Shown: positions 8,619 through 17,472 of the stretch, piece after piece
Numbering within the stretch: position 1 is the first letter of the stretch
How the letters are laid out: the number at the start of each line of letters is the position of its first letter
Assembly: GCF_003434055.1 (NCBI RefSeq)
Contig: NZ_QVEX01000002.1
Span: 186,470-250,469, forward strand
Direction of reading: 5' to 3'
From: Enterocloster aldenensis
Lineage (GTDB): Bacteria > Bacillota > Clostridia > Lachnospirales > Lachnospiraceae
DNA length: 64,000 bases
Position numbers and translations under genes: made by a program
The notes under the pieces: generated by a model
Told to the model about the DNA's origin: nothing
What the model saw: the letters and a program-made list of their open reading frames with translations, nothing else
Databases searched by the model: none

Positions 8619-9836
8619 TTAGAATATATACATATCCCTTGAAACAGTGTACCAGTTTTTATATTCCTCACCGGTCTGGTCATTCACGCAGTTCTGGTAG
8701 GTAACGCTGTCCCCATAAATGTCCTTCATCAGCTTCTTCACTTCTTCCACGTCAGGAAGGCCGTCCGCCTCGTCCACCTTGCCGTCGCAGTAGTCAACCG
8801 CATACTGGAACAGGAACTCAAGTTCGCAGCGGATATAGGACTTATCCCAGCCCCCAACCCTTCCGTTCATATCATACTCACCCAGCTTATCGGAAATCAG
8901 CTTTGTCACGTACCCTGCATCGTACTTATGTTCATCATCCACTTCAAGGCCCAGGGCGCCGGAAAATGCGCTGAAAGGTGATGGGTCCGTATGGCATGGA
9001 TAGATACCGCCGTTTTCCACAACCGCCTTTAACATGCTCTCCTGGATTGTGCTGACCGTTGCAAAATAGGCAACATCCTTGGTATCATACTGCTCCATCA
9101 GGGAAGGGATGTTCTCTAACAGGAACTGCTGGGCGCCGCTGATTCCTGCATCACCGGCAGGATCCGGCATGGTGACCTGTTCAAACCTGACTCCGTTTGC
9201 TTCACATACTTCCTGCATGGCATCCCTGTAGCGGACCTTCATGGAATTGCTCATATGGCGGGCAAAGCTGTAGAAAACAAAAACCTTGGCGCCTGTGTCA
9301 ACCGCCATCTGTGCAACTGCTTTCCCGTACAGCTCCGGGTCAATGGTCAGCAGCAGGTCCCCAACCTTAGCCATCTCATATACGTCTTCATTCAGGGAAC
9401 CAAACAGGAACTTAATGTCAGGGCGTTCCTCTTTAATCTTGTTCACCGTTGCAATGGTGCCGATATCCGCATTATCAAATATCATTACCTTTACATCCGG
9501 GTCCATGGCAATATTTAACGCTTTGGAGATTGTAACCTCCTGCTCATTCTGCGGGTCCTCCGGAAAAACATCCATGATGAATTTGTCTGCCCCATGCTTT
9601 TCAACCAGCAGTTCAGCCGTCCTGTAATATTCCTCGCGGGTGGCCAGGGGACTGATCATCAGTCCGATTTTATAAGTTCCGGATGTCTCCTCCGGCGCTG
9701 CCTCTGCCTGTGACTGTGCTTCTGCCGCCGTGTCCTTTGCCGCCGCAGGGGCAGCTGGTCCTGAACTTGAACCGCATGCCGTCATACCTGCAACCATAGA
9801 TACCGCTAGTGCTGCTGCTAAAAAACTTTTCAACAT
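8619..9836 (-). CDS. DUF3798 family substrate-binding lipoprotein
   Basis: A 405-residue lipoprotein: signal peptide with lipobox VAGMTAC (Cys about 21), an Ala/Gln/Glu-rich linker to about 50, then a periplasmic-binding-protein fold beginning YKIGLMISPLATREEYYRTA. The segments IFDNADIGTIATVNKIKEE, FVFYSFARHMSN and FATVSTIQESMLKAVVENG are those of DUF3798 proteins, relatives of BMP/nucleoside binding proteins. It is the first gene of the importer operon and has GGAGGAG before its ATG. It should capture the substrate outside the membrane. The ligand is unknown. Confidence 0.88.
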   Translation of the reverse strand: MLKSFLAAALAVSMVAGMTACGSSSGPAAPAAAKDTAAEAQSQAEAAPEETSGTYKIGLMISPLATREEYYRTAELLVEKHGADKFIMDVFPEDPQNEQEVTISKALNIAMDPDVKVMIFDNADIGTIATVNKIKEERPDIKFLFGSLNEDVYEMAKVGDLLLTIDPELYGKAVAQMAVDTGAKVFVFYSFARHMSNSMKVRYRDAMQEVCEANGVRFEQVTMPDPAGDAGISGAQQFLLENIPSLMEQYDTKDVAYFATVSTIQESMLKAVVENGGIYPCHTDPSPFSAFSGALGLEVDDEHKYDAGYVTKLISDKLGEYDMNGRVGGWDKSYIRCELEFLFQYAVDYCDGKVDEADGLPDVEEVKKLMKDIYGDSVTYQNCVNDQTGEEYKNWYTVSRDMYIF

Positions 9837-10264
9837 ATTCTTCTCCTCCTGATCATTGTACTATTTCCACAACCATACATGTATGTAAGCAATTACATTC
9901 TAGCATATGTCCCAGATGGCTGTCAATAAAATATCGACACGAATTTATATTTTATTTTTCATTTCTATATTAGTCCCTTCAAGGAAAATGCGCCTAATTT
10001 TTGTATATATTTTATATATAATTGTTTTTAAACGCAATTATATAAACAAATTAGTCAATTCATATTCTGTTTTCCCATTTTATATCCGCACTGTGATGCG
10101 TGTCCATTTCACGATATCACTCTAAAATCCCCATTTGTATATACTCGAGTTTATAAAAAACCGAACAATCATCTGGCGCAAACTTTAAAACTATGATAAA
10201 ATAAATTGGGAAAATATCCAGGTACTTTCAATAGTCCCAAACAGGTTAGAAAGCGAGTATATCC
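9837..10264. promoter_or_regulatory. Divergent control region between the importer operon and its LacI-type regulator
   Basis: On the minus strand TTGACA (9921-9926), an 18-base spacer ending TGC, and TAGAAT (9897-9902) form an extended -10 promoter for the importer operon. The perfect palindrome CATACATGTATG (9874-9885) lies just downstream of the -10, where a repressor would block initiation. The remainder toward the regulator is AT-rich, with a possible TAAAAT -10 near 10197 but no clear -35. Nothing coding was seen. Confidence 0.65.
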
Positions 10265-11263
10265 ATGAGGCAGAGGGTCACACGTAATGATGTTGCGAAA
10301 CTGGCAGGAGTTTCCCCGGCCGTTGTTTCATATGTGATTAATGATTCAAATTATGTCAGCCAGGAAAAACGGGAGGCTGTCCTGAAAGCTGTAAAAGAGC
10401 TTGAATACACCCCCAATGTTTTTGCTAAAAGCCTTAGGACCAACCGTTCCAACCAGATTGCACTGGTTGGGGATACCTTACAGGCAGAATTATATGAAGA
10501 GCTTTCGGCTCAGTTATTCCAAAAGGGGTTTTTCTCCTGTCTGTTTTACAGCCAGAAGGAAGATACTTTCATTAACAGGCTCATAGAAGGACGGTTCGCC
10601 GCCATATTCATGGCGAGCAATGCCTTTACGGCTGAACAGCTGAACCGGATTGTCCAGAACGGCATCCCCCTGATATTATATCAGAGCCGCGAATATATAG
10701 GCCTTGATCCAAGGATTGTCATCCGGGCTCCTGATATATATAACGATGTGAAACAGATATTAAACTATTTAATCATGAAGGGGCATAGGCGGATTGCTTT
10801 CGTTGCCCCGTTAAAATACAGGGCAGCCGGGGCTGACGGCGATGATTTCCGGGCAAGGGCGTATTCAGAAACCCTCCGGTCCAATCAAATCCAGGTCAAT
10901 CCGGATTTCTTCTGCAGGCATACGCAGTCCGAGGCAAGCCTTCTGGAAGATGTGGTTTATATCATGACCTCCTACAATGCCAGTGAACGCCCAACCGCAT
11001 TTGTTGCCAGCGATGACCATATGGCTGCCCAGGTCATGCAATGTATCAGGAAACTGAATCTGCGCATACCCGATGATATTGCCATTGTGGGATCAGGAAA
11101 TATTGCCAGTTCCCAGATAACAACCCCTGAGTTAACCACCATTGACAGCGGAATCCCGGACTTTGCATCCGAAGTTGCGGATGCATTGTTTTGTATGGCC
11201 AACGGTGAAACGCCGGAGGACCGTCTGTACAAAGGCAGGCTGATTATCCGGGGGAGCACGTAA
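10265..11263 (+). CDS. LacI family transcriptional regulator
   Basis: 332 residues: an N-terminal LacI helix-turn-helix (VTRNDVAKLAGVSPAVVSYV) with hinge helix near 50-58, then a sugar-binding periplasmic-type domain. It retains the usual GHRRIAFVAP, PTAFVASDDHMAAQVM and DDIAIVGSGN segments. It is divergent from the DUF3798 importer operon and is the obvious candidate to repress it through the palindrome at 9874-9885. ATG at 10265 follows GAAAGCGAG at suitable spacing. Confidence 0.88.
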   Translation: MRQRVTRNDVAKLAGVSPAVVSYVINDSNYVSQEKREAVLKAVKELEYTPNVFAKSLRTNRSNQIALVGDTLQAELYEELSAQLFQKGFFSCLFYSQKEDTFINRLIEGRFAAIFMASNAFTAEQLNRIVQNGIPLILYQSREYIGLDPRIVIRAPDIYNDVKQILNYLIMKGHRRIAFVAPLKYRAAGADGDDFRARAYSETLRSNQIQVNPDFFCRHTQSEASLLEDVVYIMTSYNASERPTAFVASDDHMAAQVMQCIRKLNLRIPDDIAIVGSGNIASSQITTPELTTIDSGIPDFASEVADALFCMANGETPEDRLYKGRLIIRGST

Positions 11264-11265
11264 GC

Positions 11266-11330
11266 CTTGCGGAGGTTCCTCCCCCCGCAAGGGAGGTTTC
11301 GCCCCCTGCTGGGGAGGTTCCGCTCCTACA
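11266..11330. repeat. Three 21-bp GC-rich tandem repeats at a convergent gene junction
   Basis: GGAGGTT recurs at 11271, 11292 and 11313, exactly 21 bases apart, each followed by a C-rich half that can pair with the G-rich half. The array fills the space between the convergent LacI-type gene and the yyaL-like pseudogene. It may stop transcription from either side; there is no T-run. Confidence 0.55.
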
Positions 11331-13415
11331 GCTTATCCACGATTGCTCCCAGCTCCGTAACCGGCGGCATACAATTGCTGCCGCTGCAAAGGTAAAACAT
11401 TGCCCCCTTCCCAGGCAGCGGGTAATCCCTGGTATAAGGGGCCAGTTCCCCAAGCGCCTGTGCATTGTCTTCTGTCTTTACCGTCACCGACAATCCAGGC
11501 GTGGTCTGCGCCAGATATCCTAGCCTGGCCAACAGCCGCATCCGCCCTTCACCGCCATAAGACGGGGACAGGACACACACCAGTTCTTTTGTTGGATACA
11601 GCACATCCATCATGACCAGCAGCCCATAGCTGTGTCCCGGAGGATATCCGGCCATGGCGCCGGCCAGATAGTGAAGCTGCTTATCCAGTATCTCCTGCCA
11701 TTTTGTCTGTCCGGTAATCTGGGTCAGCTGCTGCAGCACACGGGCAGCCGCAGAATTCCCCGAGGGCACGGCTCCGTCATACGCTTCCTTTGTCCTTACG
11801 ATCAGCTGCTCCCCGTCCTCTGCGTACAGGTAGAAACCGCCGCGTTCCCGGTCAAAGAACTGCCGGACCATGATGTCTGCCCAGCCAACTGCCTGCTTCA
11901 GGTAATCCGTCTCAAATGTGACCCTGTACAGTTCCAGTAATGCCAGTGCATAACAGGCATAGTCGTCCAGTTTTCCCTGGCCCGCAGCATCCCCGTCCCG
12001 GTAGCGCACCAGCAGACGCCCGTCCTTTACAAGATGTGTTCTGATAAATGCCTCTGCCCCCGCAGCCATGTCCACATACTTCCTCATGCCCAGCACTGCC
12101 CCTGCCATTGCACAGGCGCATATCATCCATCCGTTCCATGAGACCAGGATCTTATCATCCTTGTGGAGACGCGCCCTGCGGATGCGGTAATCATATAACT
12201 TCCTGCAGCATGTCTGAACATCCATTCCCGCCCCAGGGGACGCTTCTCCTCCGGCAGCCTCAAAATCCTCATTTTCCAACAGGTTCGGTATATTCCTTCC
12301 TTCAAAGTTCCCTTTCCCGGTAATCCCATATTGACTGCAAAAGGCATCTCCCCTGTCCGGCCCCAGAACCTGCCTGATTTCCTCTGGCGTAAACACATAA
12401 TACCTGCCTTCCACACCATCGCTGTCCGCATCCTGCCCGCAGTAGAAACCGCCGCCGCCATGGGTCAGCTCTGCTTCCACATAACCAAGGATCCGTTGTA
12501 CCACATATCCATACAGGCCGCGCCCGGTGAGGCCGTATGCCTTTGCATAGGCCATTGCCAGCAGGGCATTGTCATAGAGCATTTTCTCAAAATGGGGCAC
12601 CAGCCATTGTTCATCCGTGGAATATCTGGAAAACCCTCCGCCAATATGGTCAAAAATCCCTCCTCTGTACATCTGTGTCAGGGTAGACCCTGCCATGTCC
12701 ACTGCCTTTGGCTGATTTTCCCTTACACCGTATTCCATTAAAAACATAAGATTATGGGGCGTGGGGAACTTAGGCGCCTGGCCAAAGCCCCCGTTCCTTT
12801 TATCAAAGCTGTCCGCAAACAGCCTGAAGGCCCGGTGCACCACTTCCAACCCCGGTTTTGCCTGTACATCCGCCTGTTCCTGTTCCTTTAGGAATGCCTC
12901 TATCTGAGCGGCGCCTTTAAGGAGCCGCTCCCTTCCCTCCTTCCACTGCGCAGACACAGCGGCCAGCAGTTCCTCCAGTCCCACCCTGCCATACCGCGCT
13001 TTGGGCGGAAAATAGGTCCCGGAAAAAAACGGCCTGCAGTCAGGGGTCATGAGGATGGTCAATGGCCATCCTCCCTGCCCGTTCATGGCCTGGCACACTG
13101 ACATGTATACTGAATCCACATCCGGCCGTTCCTCCCGGTCCACCTTGATACAGATATAGTCCCTGTTTAAAATCCTGGCAATCCCATCATCTTCAAAGGA
13201 CTCCCGTTCCATCACATGGCACCAGTGACACGTACTTTTCCTGCAGACCGTCAGCTATACCCAATAGATAGGAAAACAGGTTTATCTTCCGACCTTGCTT
13301 TCTCAAATGCTTCCTCCCCCCACGGATACCACTGCACCGGGTTATATGCGTGCTGCAGCAGATAGGGTGATTTTTCATTGATTAACCTATTGGGTTTATT
13401 CTTATGATTGTCCAC
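11326..13415 (-). pseudogene. YyaL/DUF255 thioredoxin-domain protein, frameshifted by a 20-bp insertion
   Basis: The N-terminus starts at GTG 13415 (GGAGGTGG just upstream) and reads [19 protein letters not shown] and PVFLSIGYS before a TGA at 13251-13253. The expected next residues TCHWCHVMERESFEDD continue in another frame from 13233, and that frame runs to 11326 without further damage. Between the halves lie 20 extra bases (13234-13253) carrying the stop. The family combines an N-terminal thioredoxin-like domain, normally with the CHWC site, and an (alpha/alpha)6 barrel similar to N-acylglucosamine 2-epimerase. Intact length would be about 690. The protein is separated from its start exactly before CHWC. 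Confidence 0.85.
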
Positions 13416-13435
13416 GGGACCACCTCCTTTCTCAG

Positions 13436-13473
13436 AAAAAGGATATGTCTGCAGCTGCATACATATCCTTTTT
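13436..13473 (-). terminator. Strong terminator/attenuator hairpin just upstream of the yyaL-like start
   Basis: AAAAAGGATATGT and ACATATCCTTTTT form a perfect 13-bp inverted repeat with a 12-base loop. On the minus strand it ends in T-rich sequence only about 10 bases before the GGAGGTGG site. It closes the SpoU gene, and any yyaL transcript must also pass through it. Confidence 0.75.
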
Positions 13474-13579
13474 GTCTTATTTGGTATTGTTTTTTCTCAG
13501 TTAGCTTCCCCGTTTTGGCCATGAAATATTCCCGGCCGGAAATGCAGCTGTCCTTTTGCAGTGAATCCGCTGCCTGTGT

Positions 13580-14431
13580 TCATTTCCCCCATTCCCCATC
13601 CTCACGGAAAGACCTCCCAATCTGCCAGAACGCAACCGCGCTTGCCGCCGCAACATTTAAGGAATCCACGCCGTGGGACATGGGAATCCGGACCGTGTAA
13701 TCGCAGTCCGCAATGGTTCCTTGCGACAGCCCGTCCCCTTCCGTACCCAGGATGAGCGCCAGTTTGTCTTCCGCCGTCAGCCTTGCATCGTCAATACAGA
13801 TGGAATCATCGCTAAGAGCCATTGCCGCCGTCTTAAATCCCAGTCCGCGCAGCCGGCTGATTCCCGGCCCGGGCCAGGAGGACCGACTGTCCAGGATGGT
13901 CCACGGGATTTGGAACACAGTCCCCATGCTTACCCGTATGGCACGGCGGTACAGCGGATTGCTGCAGGCGGCTGTCAGCAGGACGGCATCCATGCCCAGG
14001 GCGGCCGCTGAGCGGAAAACAGCCCCGATGTTGGTGGGATTCATGACATCTTCCAGCACCACGATCCGGCGGGCGCCCGCGCAGATATCCTCTAAGCCCG
14101 GCAGCTGCGGGCGGTACATGGCGCACAGCATGCCCCGGGTCAGGTGGAATCCGGTAAGCTGCGTCAGCACGTGGAATTCAGCGGTATAAACAGGTACCTC
14201 CCCGCAGCGCCGTATGATTTCCCTGGCCTGCGTCCCTGCGTGCTTTGTTTCCATCAGCAGGGATATGGGGACACATCCCGCGTCCAGGGCACGCTCAATG
14301 ACCTTCGGGCTTTCCGCAATGAAAATCCCCTTCTCCGGCTCATGGCGGTTTAAAAGCTGCGCTTCCGTGAGCCGGGCGTAGATATCCAGCTCCGGCGCGG
14401 AAAAATCCGTTATTTCAATGATATTTGCCAT
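13580..14431 (-). CDS. SpoU/TrmH family RNA 2'-O-methyltransferase
   Basis: 283 residues from ATG 14431 (AGGAGA upstream; an upstream in-frame extension lacks a site). The three SPOUT motifs are present: NIGAVFRSAAALGMDAVLL, LILGTEGDGLSQ, and IPMSHGVDSLNVAAASAVAFW. The N-terminal NRHEPEKGIFIAESPKVIERAL resembles the substrate-binding domain of RlmB/TsnR-like enzymes. It would transfer a methyl group from S-adenosylmethionine to a ribose of rRNA or tRNA. The target nucleotide cannot be told. Confidence 0.88.
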   Translation of the reverse strand: MANIIEITDFSAPELDIYARLTEAQLLNRHEPEKGIFIAESPKVIERALDAGCVPISLLMETKHAGTQAREIIRRCGEVPVYTAEFHVLTQLTGFHLTRGMLCAMYRPQLPGLEDICAGARRIVVLEDVMNPTNIGAVFRSAAALGMDAVLLTAACSNPLYRRAIRVSMGTVFQIPWTILDSRSSWPGPGISRLRGLGFKTAAMALSDDSICIDDARLTAEDKLALILGTEGDGLSQGTIADCDYTVRIPMSHGVDSLNVAAASAVAFWQIGRSFREDGEWGK

Positions 14432-14507
14432 AAACGTTCTCCTGATCCATGGTCTGTCAGATATCCGGGGCAATCCGGCATATGGACGCCGGGCAGCCCT
14501 GGTCCTT

Positions 14508-15992
14508 CTATCCCAGAAGTCCGCGCACCATCCCTGCATCAAAGGTGACGGATGATACATGGTTTACCTCTATCTGGTAAAGGGCGTTGGCAGCCATGTG
14601 CTCCGCCGCCTGCTCCAAATCCCGGATACCCGTGGTATTGGAGTATTTTTCAATCACCGCGTCAACGGCATCCGGGGGCACCACACATTCCTGTTCATCC
14701 AGGCCCATGCGCCTGAGCACCTTGGGCAGGGAATAGTTTGAGAAAATGATCTTCTTTTCCTCTGACGTATAATCCGGGATGTCAATCACTGCAAAACGGG
14801 ACATGAGGGGCGCGCTGATCTGGCTCTTATCGTTGGCAGTGGCAATGGGATAAACGCCTCCCGTGGGAATCATGCACTCAATATAATTATCCGTAAATCC
14901 CAGATTGTCAAGAAGGGTCAGCAGGACATCCGCCGGATTGCTGCTGCCCTTGCCCGAGGACGCCTTGTCCAGCTCATTGATAATGAAAACAAGGTTGGAT
15001 TCCCCTGCCATGGAGAATGCCTCCATGATGATTCCCGGCTTTGCATTGGTATAGATGCGGGAACTGCCTGTGAGCTGTTCCGAATCATTGATGGAACTCA
15101 TATCAAGGGTTGTCCACGGAAGCTTCAGGATGCGGGCCACCGCGTATGCAATCTGCGATTTACCGGTTCCCGCAGGTCCTACCAGCAGCATGCCGTATGC
15201 GGGAAGGGTATGGGTACGGTTAATCTGTATAATGGTCTCAATAATCCTCTGCTTCACCCGTTCCATGCCGTAAAGCTCCTCATCCAGGATGCGGCGGGCC
15301 TCCCTGGGGTCAATGGACTCAAAATAATTATTTTTCCACTGGATGTTCATCATGATGGAAAGGGCCCGCTGTGCATGGCGTCTTTCTTCCGGGGTGACTT
15401 CGTGGGAACGGGCCACTGCAAGGTTCCTTCTGGCCCAAAGGCGGATATTGTCCGGAAGCGTCCTGCCGGCGCAGTTCATGAAATCCGAGATGCTCTGCAG
15501 GCTGGTCAGCTTCATATTGTCGCCGCCTTCCTCCTGTTCCTCCTCTTCCAGCTCCTCTGCCGGCGCGCTGCTTGCCAGCAGCCTGTCTATCATGAACTGG
15601 AGAAAACCGTCCTCGGCAGAAAGCTTGGTCCCGCCCCCAAAGGCCACCTCACGTATCTTATAAACCGCATACCCTTCTTCCCGGTTCTGGCCGGACAGAC
15701 GGACGCTTATGTGGTTCTCCCCCAGCCACTTAAGAAGGCTGATGAAACGGGCGTCAACCTGCAGGATATCCGCCGGATAGGTTCCGTCCTTCTCCTTGAA
15801 TTCAAAAGCGGTCTGTCTGGCCTGGTTGGCAAACACACCGCAGGAATGATGTTTCCACTCCCGCCTGCTGTTATCCAGGACCAGCATGGGCCTCTCCGGC
15901 GTGGCGGCCTTTTCATTGGAATGCAGCACCGTGTATGTGCATACGCACTCCTGTTTCTTATCTGGTGTATTGTTGAAATCAAATACCGGCAT
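14508..15992 (-). CDS. Lon-like AAA+ ATPase lacking the protease domain
   Basis: 494 residues. Residues 1-155 are a novel N-terminal region ending in an acidic stretch (EELEEEEQEEGGD). The AAA+ module begins LDEELYGMERVKQRIIETI, as in Lon, with Walker A LVGPAGTGKSQ near 275, sensor-1 like IATAND, and Lon-like TTGIRDLEQ. The Walker B-equivalent is FIINELDKAS, with Asn in place of the first acidic residue (Lon has LLDEIDK). The frame ends where Lon's Ser/Lys protease domain would begin. GGGAGG lies 9 bases before ATG. A remodelling or chaperone-type ATPase is a guess; the substrate is unknown. Confidence 0.75.
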   Translation of the reverse strand: MPVFDFNNTPDKKQECVCTYTVLHSNEKAATPERPMLVLDNSRREWKHHSCGVFANQARQTAFEFKEKDGTYPADILQVDARFISLLKWLGENHISVRLSGQNREEGYAVYKIREVAFGGGTKLSAEDGFLQFMIDRLLASSAPAEELEEEEQEEGGDNMKLTSLQSISDFMNCAGRTLPDNIRLWARRNLAVARSHEVTPEERRHAQRALSIMMNIQWKNNYFESIDPREARRILDEELYGMERVKQRIIETIIQINRTHTLPAYGMLLVGPAGTGKSQIAYAVARILKLPWTTLDMSSINDSEQLTGSSRIYTNAKPGIIMEAFSMAGESNLVFIINELDKASSGKGSSNPADVLLTLLDNLGFTDNYIECMIPTGGVYPIATANDKSQISAPLMSRFAVIDIPDYTSEEKKIIFSNYSLPKVLRRMGLDEQECVVPPDAVDAVIEKYSNTTGIRDLEQAAEHMAANALYQIEVNHVSSVTFDAGMVRGLLG

Positions 15993-16050
15993 GATATGAA
16001 TCCTCCCTCACTGTCTTTCACTTTCTTAAGACAGGTATATCCTTCCTGTC

Positions 16051-16773
16051 TTAAAGGTTTTCCGGTTTCAGCCGGAACTGCCCTGCCAGTTCTTTCAGGA
16101 ACTGGGCCTGGGCCGACAGTTCCCCGCTGGCAGCCGCGCTTTCTTCCGCTGTTGCGGAATTGGTCTGCACCACATCGGAAATCTGGCCCATTCCCTTTTC
16201 AATCTGGCGGAGCGAAAGGGCCTGCTGTCTGGAGGAGGCGGCAATCCGCCCCACGCTCCCGGTCACAAGCCGGACACTCTCAAGCACCATCCCAAGGGAG
16301 CGGGCGGTCTCATCCGCAATATCCGGACCGGCCTGTACCGTGTCCAGGGACGTGGCAATCAATGCTGCCGTATTCTTAGACGCCTCGGATGATCTGATTG
16401 CAAGATTGCGTATCTCCTCCGCGACCACGGAAAATCCTTTCCCGGCCTCACCTGCCCTTGCCGCTTCCACAGCCGCATTCAGGGCCAGGATATTGGTCTG
16501 GAACGCTATGCCGTCAATTGTCTTGATTATCTTGCCAATTTCGCGGGAACTGCTGCTTATGGCGGCCATCATATCCCGCATCCTGCATCCGTTCAAAATT
16601 AGAGTTTATGATATTGGCGCTGCCCTTTACAAGGAACGGGCCGTCGTAAAATATCTCAATCTGGCGGTTTAAGCTTACCAGGCTGATGATACTCACCGCG
16701 GTTCCCGCAACAAGTAAAATAAGCAATACCGCATATGATATAACCAGTTTTTTCCAAGCTTCATATCCTTCAT
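16051..16773 (-). pseudogene. Methyl-accepting chemotaxis protein with internal deletion and frameshifts
   Basis: From ATG 16773 (MKDMKLG) the frame is lost at a run of six A (16750-16757 region), where one more A would be needed. The corrected frame gives a transmembrane helix (LVISYAVLLILLVAGTAVSI) and the start of a 4HB_MCP sensor. Near SNFERMQ it jumps to the cytoplasmic signalling tip ([26 protein letters not shown]) in another frame. The rest of the sensor, second membrane helix, HAMP domain and first methylation helix, about 300 codons, are gone. The C-terminal part from 16596 to 16051 is intact but has no ribosome site. Confidence 0.85.
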
Positions 16774-17157
16774 TATGTACTGTCTCCTGCCAGATTATAT
16801 TCAGCCCCATCAACCGGATTGCTTTGGACTGCTTTCCCTAAACATATATCATACCGACATAAGTATAACAAAGCATTGGGAAAATATCAACCGGAGGCGG
16901 CAGCGAATGTGTTAGCAGGCAAGGAGATTGGCTTAGTTTAAAGGCAAGCCGGACCATTAATGGATATTCCGCTGTTTTCAGAAATAATATTATTATCCTT
17001 GACAAAGTTCTAAAAGTAAAGTATACTTGAAAAGTATTTTCTATAAGATTTTGATTTCACATGTTTTTGTAAGTCATTATTCCTATGATGGTTTACAAAA
17101 ATATGTGATTTTTTTATTTTATATAAAATCATATTATAATATTAGGAGGTATCTTTC
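16774..17157 (+). promoter_or_regulatory. cspA-type promoter and long structured leader
   Basis: TTGACA (16999-17004), a 17-base spacer and TATACT (17022-17027) form a near-consensus sigma-A promoter. About 125 bases of leader follow before ATG 17158. Within it TTTCACATGTTTTTGTAA (from 17055) pairs with TTACAAAAATATGTGA (17093-17108), and a run of T follows. This AU-rich terminator-like hairpin could act as a cold-responsive attenuator. TTAGGAGGT sits before the start. The first 225 bases of the stretch hold nothing recognised. Confidence 0.7.
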
Positions 17158-17361
17158 ATGAATAAAGGTACAGTAAAATGGTTTAACTCACAAAAAGGAT
17201 TTGGTTTTATTACGAACGCAGAAAACGGCGAGGACATCTTTGTCCACTTTTCCGGAATTGCTACCGATGGCTTTAAATCACTGGATGACGGTCAGTCCGT
17301 CACATTTGACATTACCAACGGCAACCGCGGCCTGCAGGCAGTCAACGTCTGCGCAGCGTAA
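17158..17361 (+). CDS. Cold shock protein, CspA/CspB family
   Basis: A 67-residue single cold-shock domain: [20 protein letters not shown] contains RNP1 (KGFGFI), and DIFVHFSGI contains RNP2. It ends LQAVNVCAA where other Csps have VNV. It binds single-stranded RNA and DNA and melts secondary structure in the cytoplasm. It is monocistronic with its own promoter and a long leader like those of other csp genes. Confidence 0.95.
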   Translation: MNKGTVKWFNSQKGFGFITNAENGEDIFVHFSGIATDGFKSLDDGQSVTFDITNGNRGLQAVNVCAA

Positions 17362-17472
17362 TTTTAAGATATTGGTCAGGCAGATGTTCCGGCGGTCCTG
17401 CATGTAAAAAACGCAAGATTCAACAATACCCGTTAACTTGTTTGGACAGGATTTGTCCAGAAAGGTGGCAGC

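Noticed and set aside
11266..11330. CRISPR-like spaced repeats
   Set aside because: Only three units with 21-bp period and no unique spacers of normal length; no cas genes.
13251..13253. Selenocysteine TGA in the YyaL-like gene, near a redox motif
   Set aside because: The frame after the TGA is wrong; 20 extra bases are needed to explain the sequence, so recoding would not restore the protein.
15210..16379. 389-codon open frame on the plus strand
   Set aside because: It lies opposite the Lon-like ATPase and chemotaxis receptor, has Pro/Arg/Gly-rich composition and no recognisable domain: a shadow of GC-rich coding DNA.
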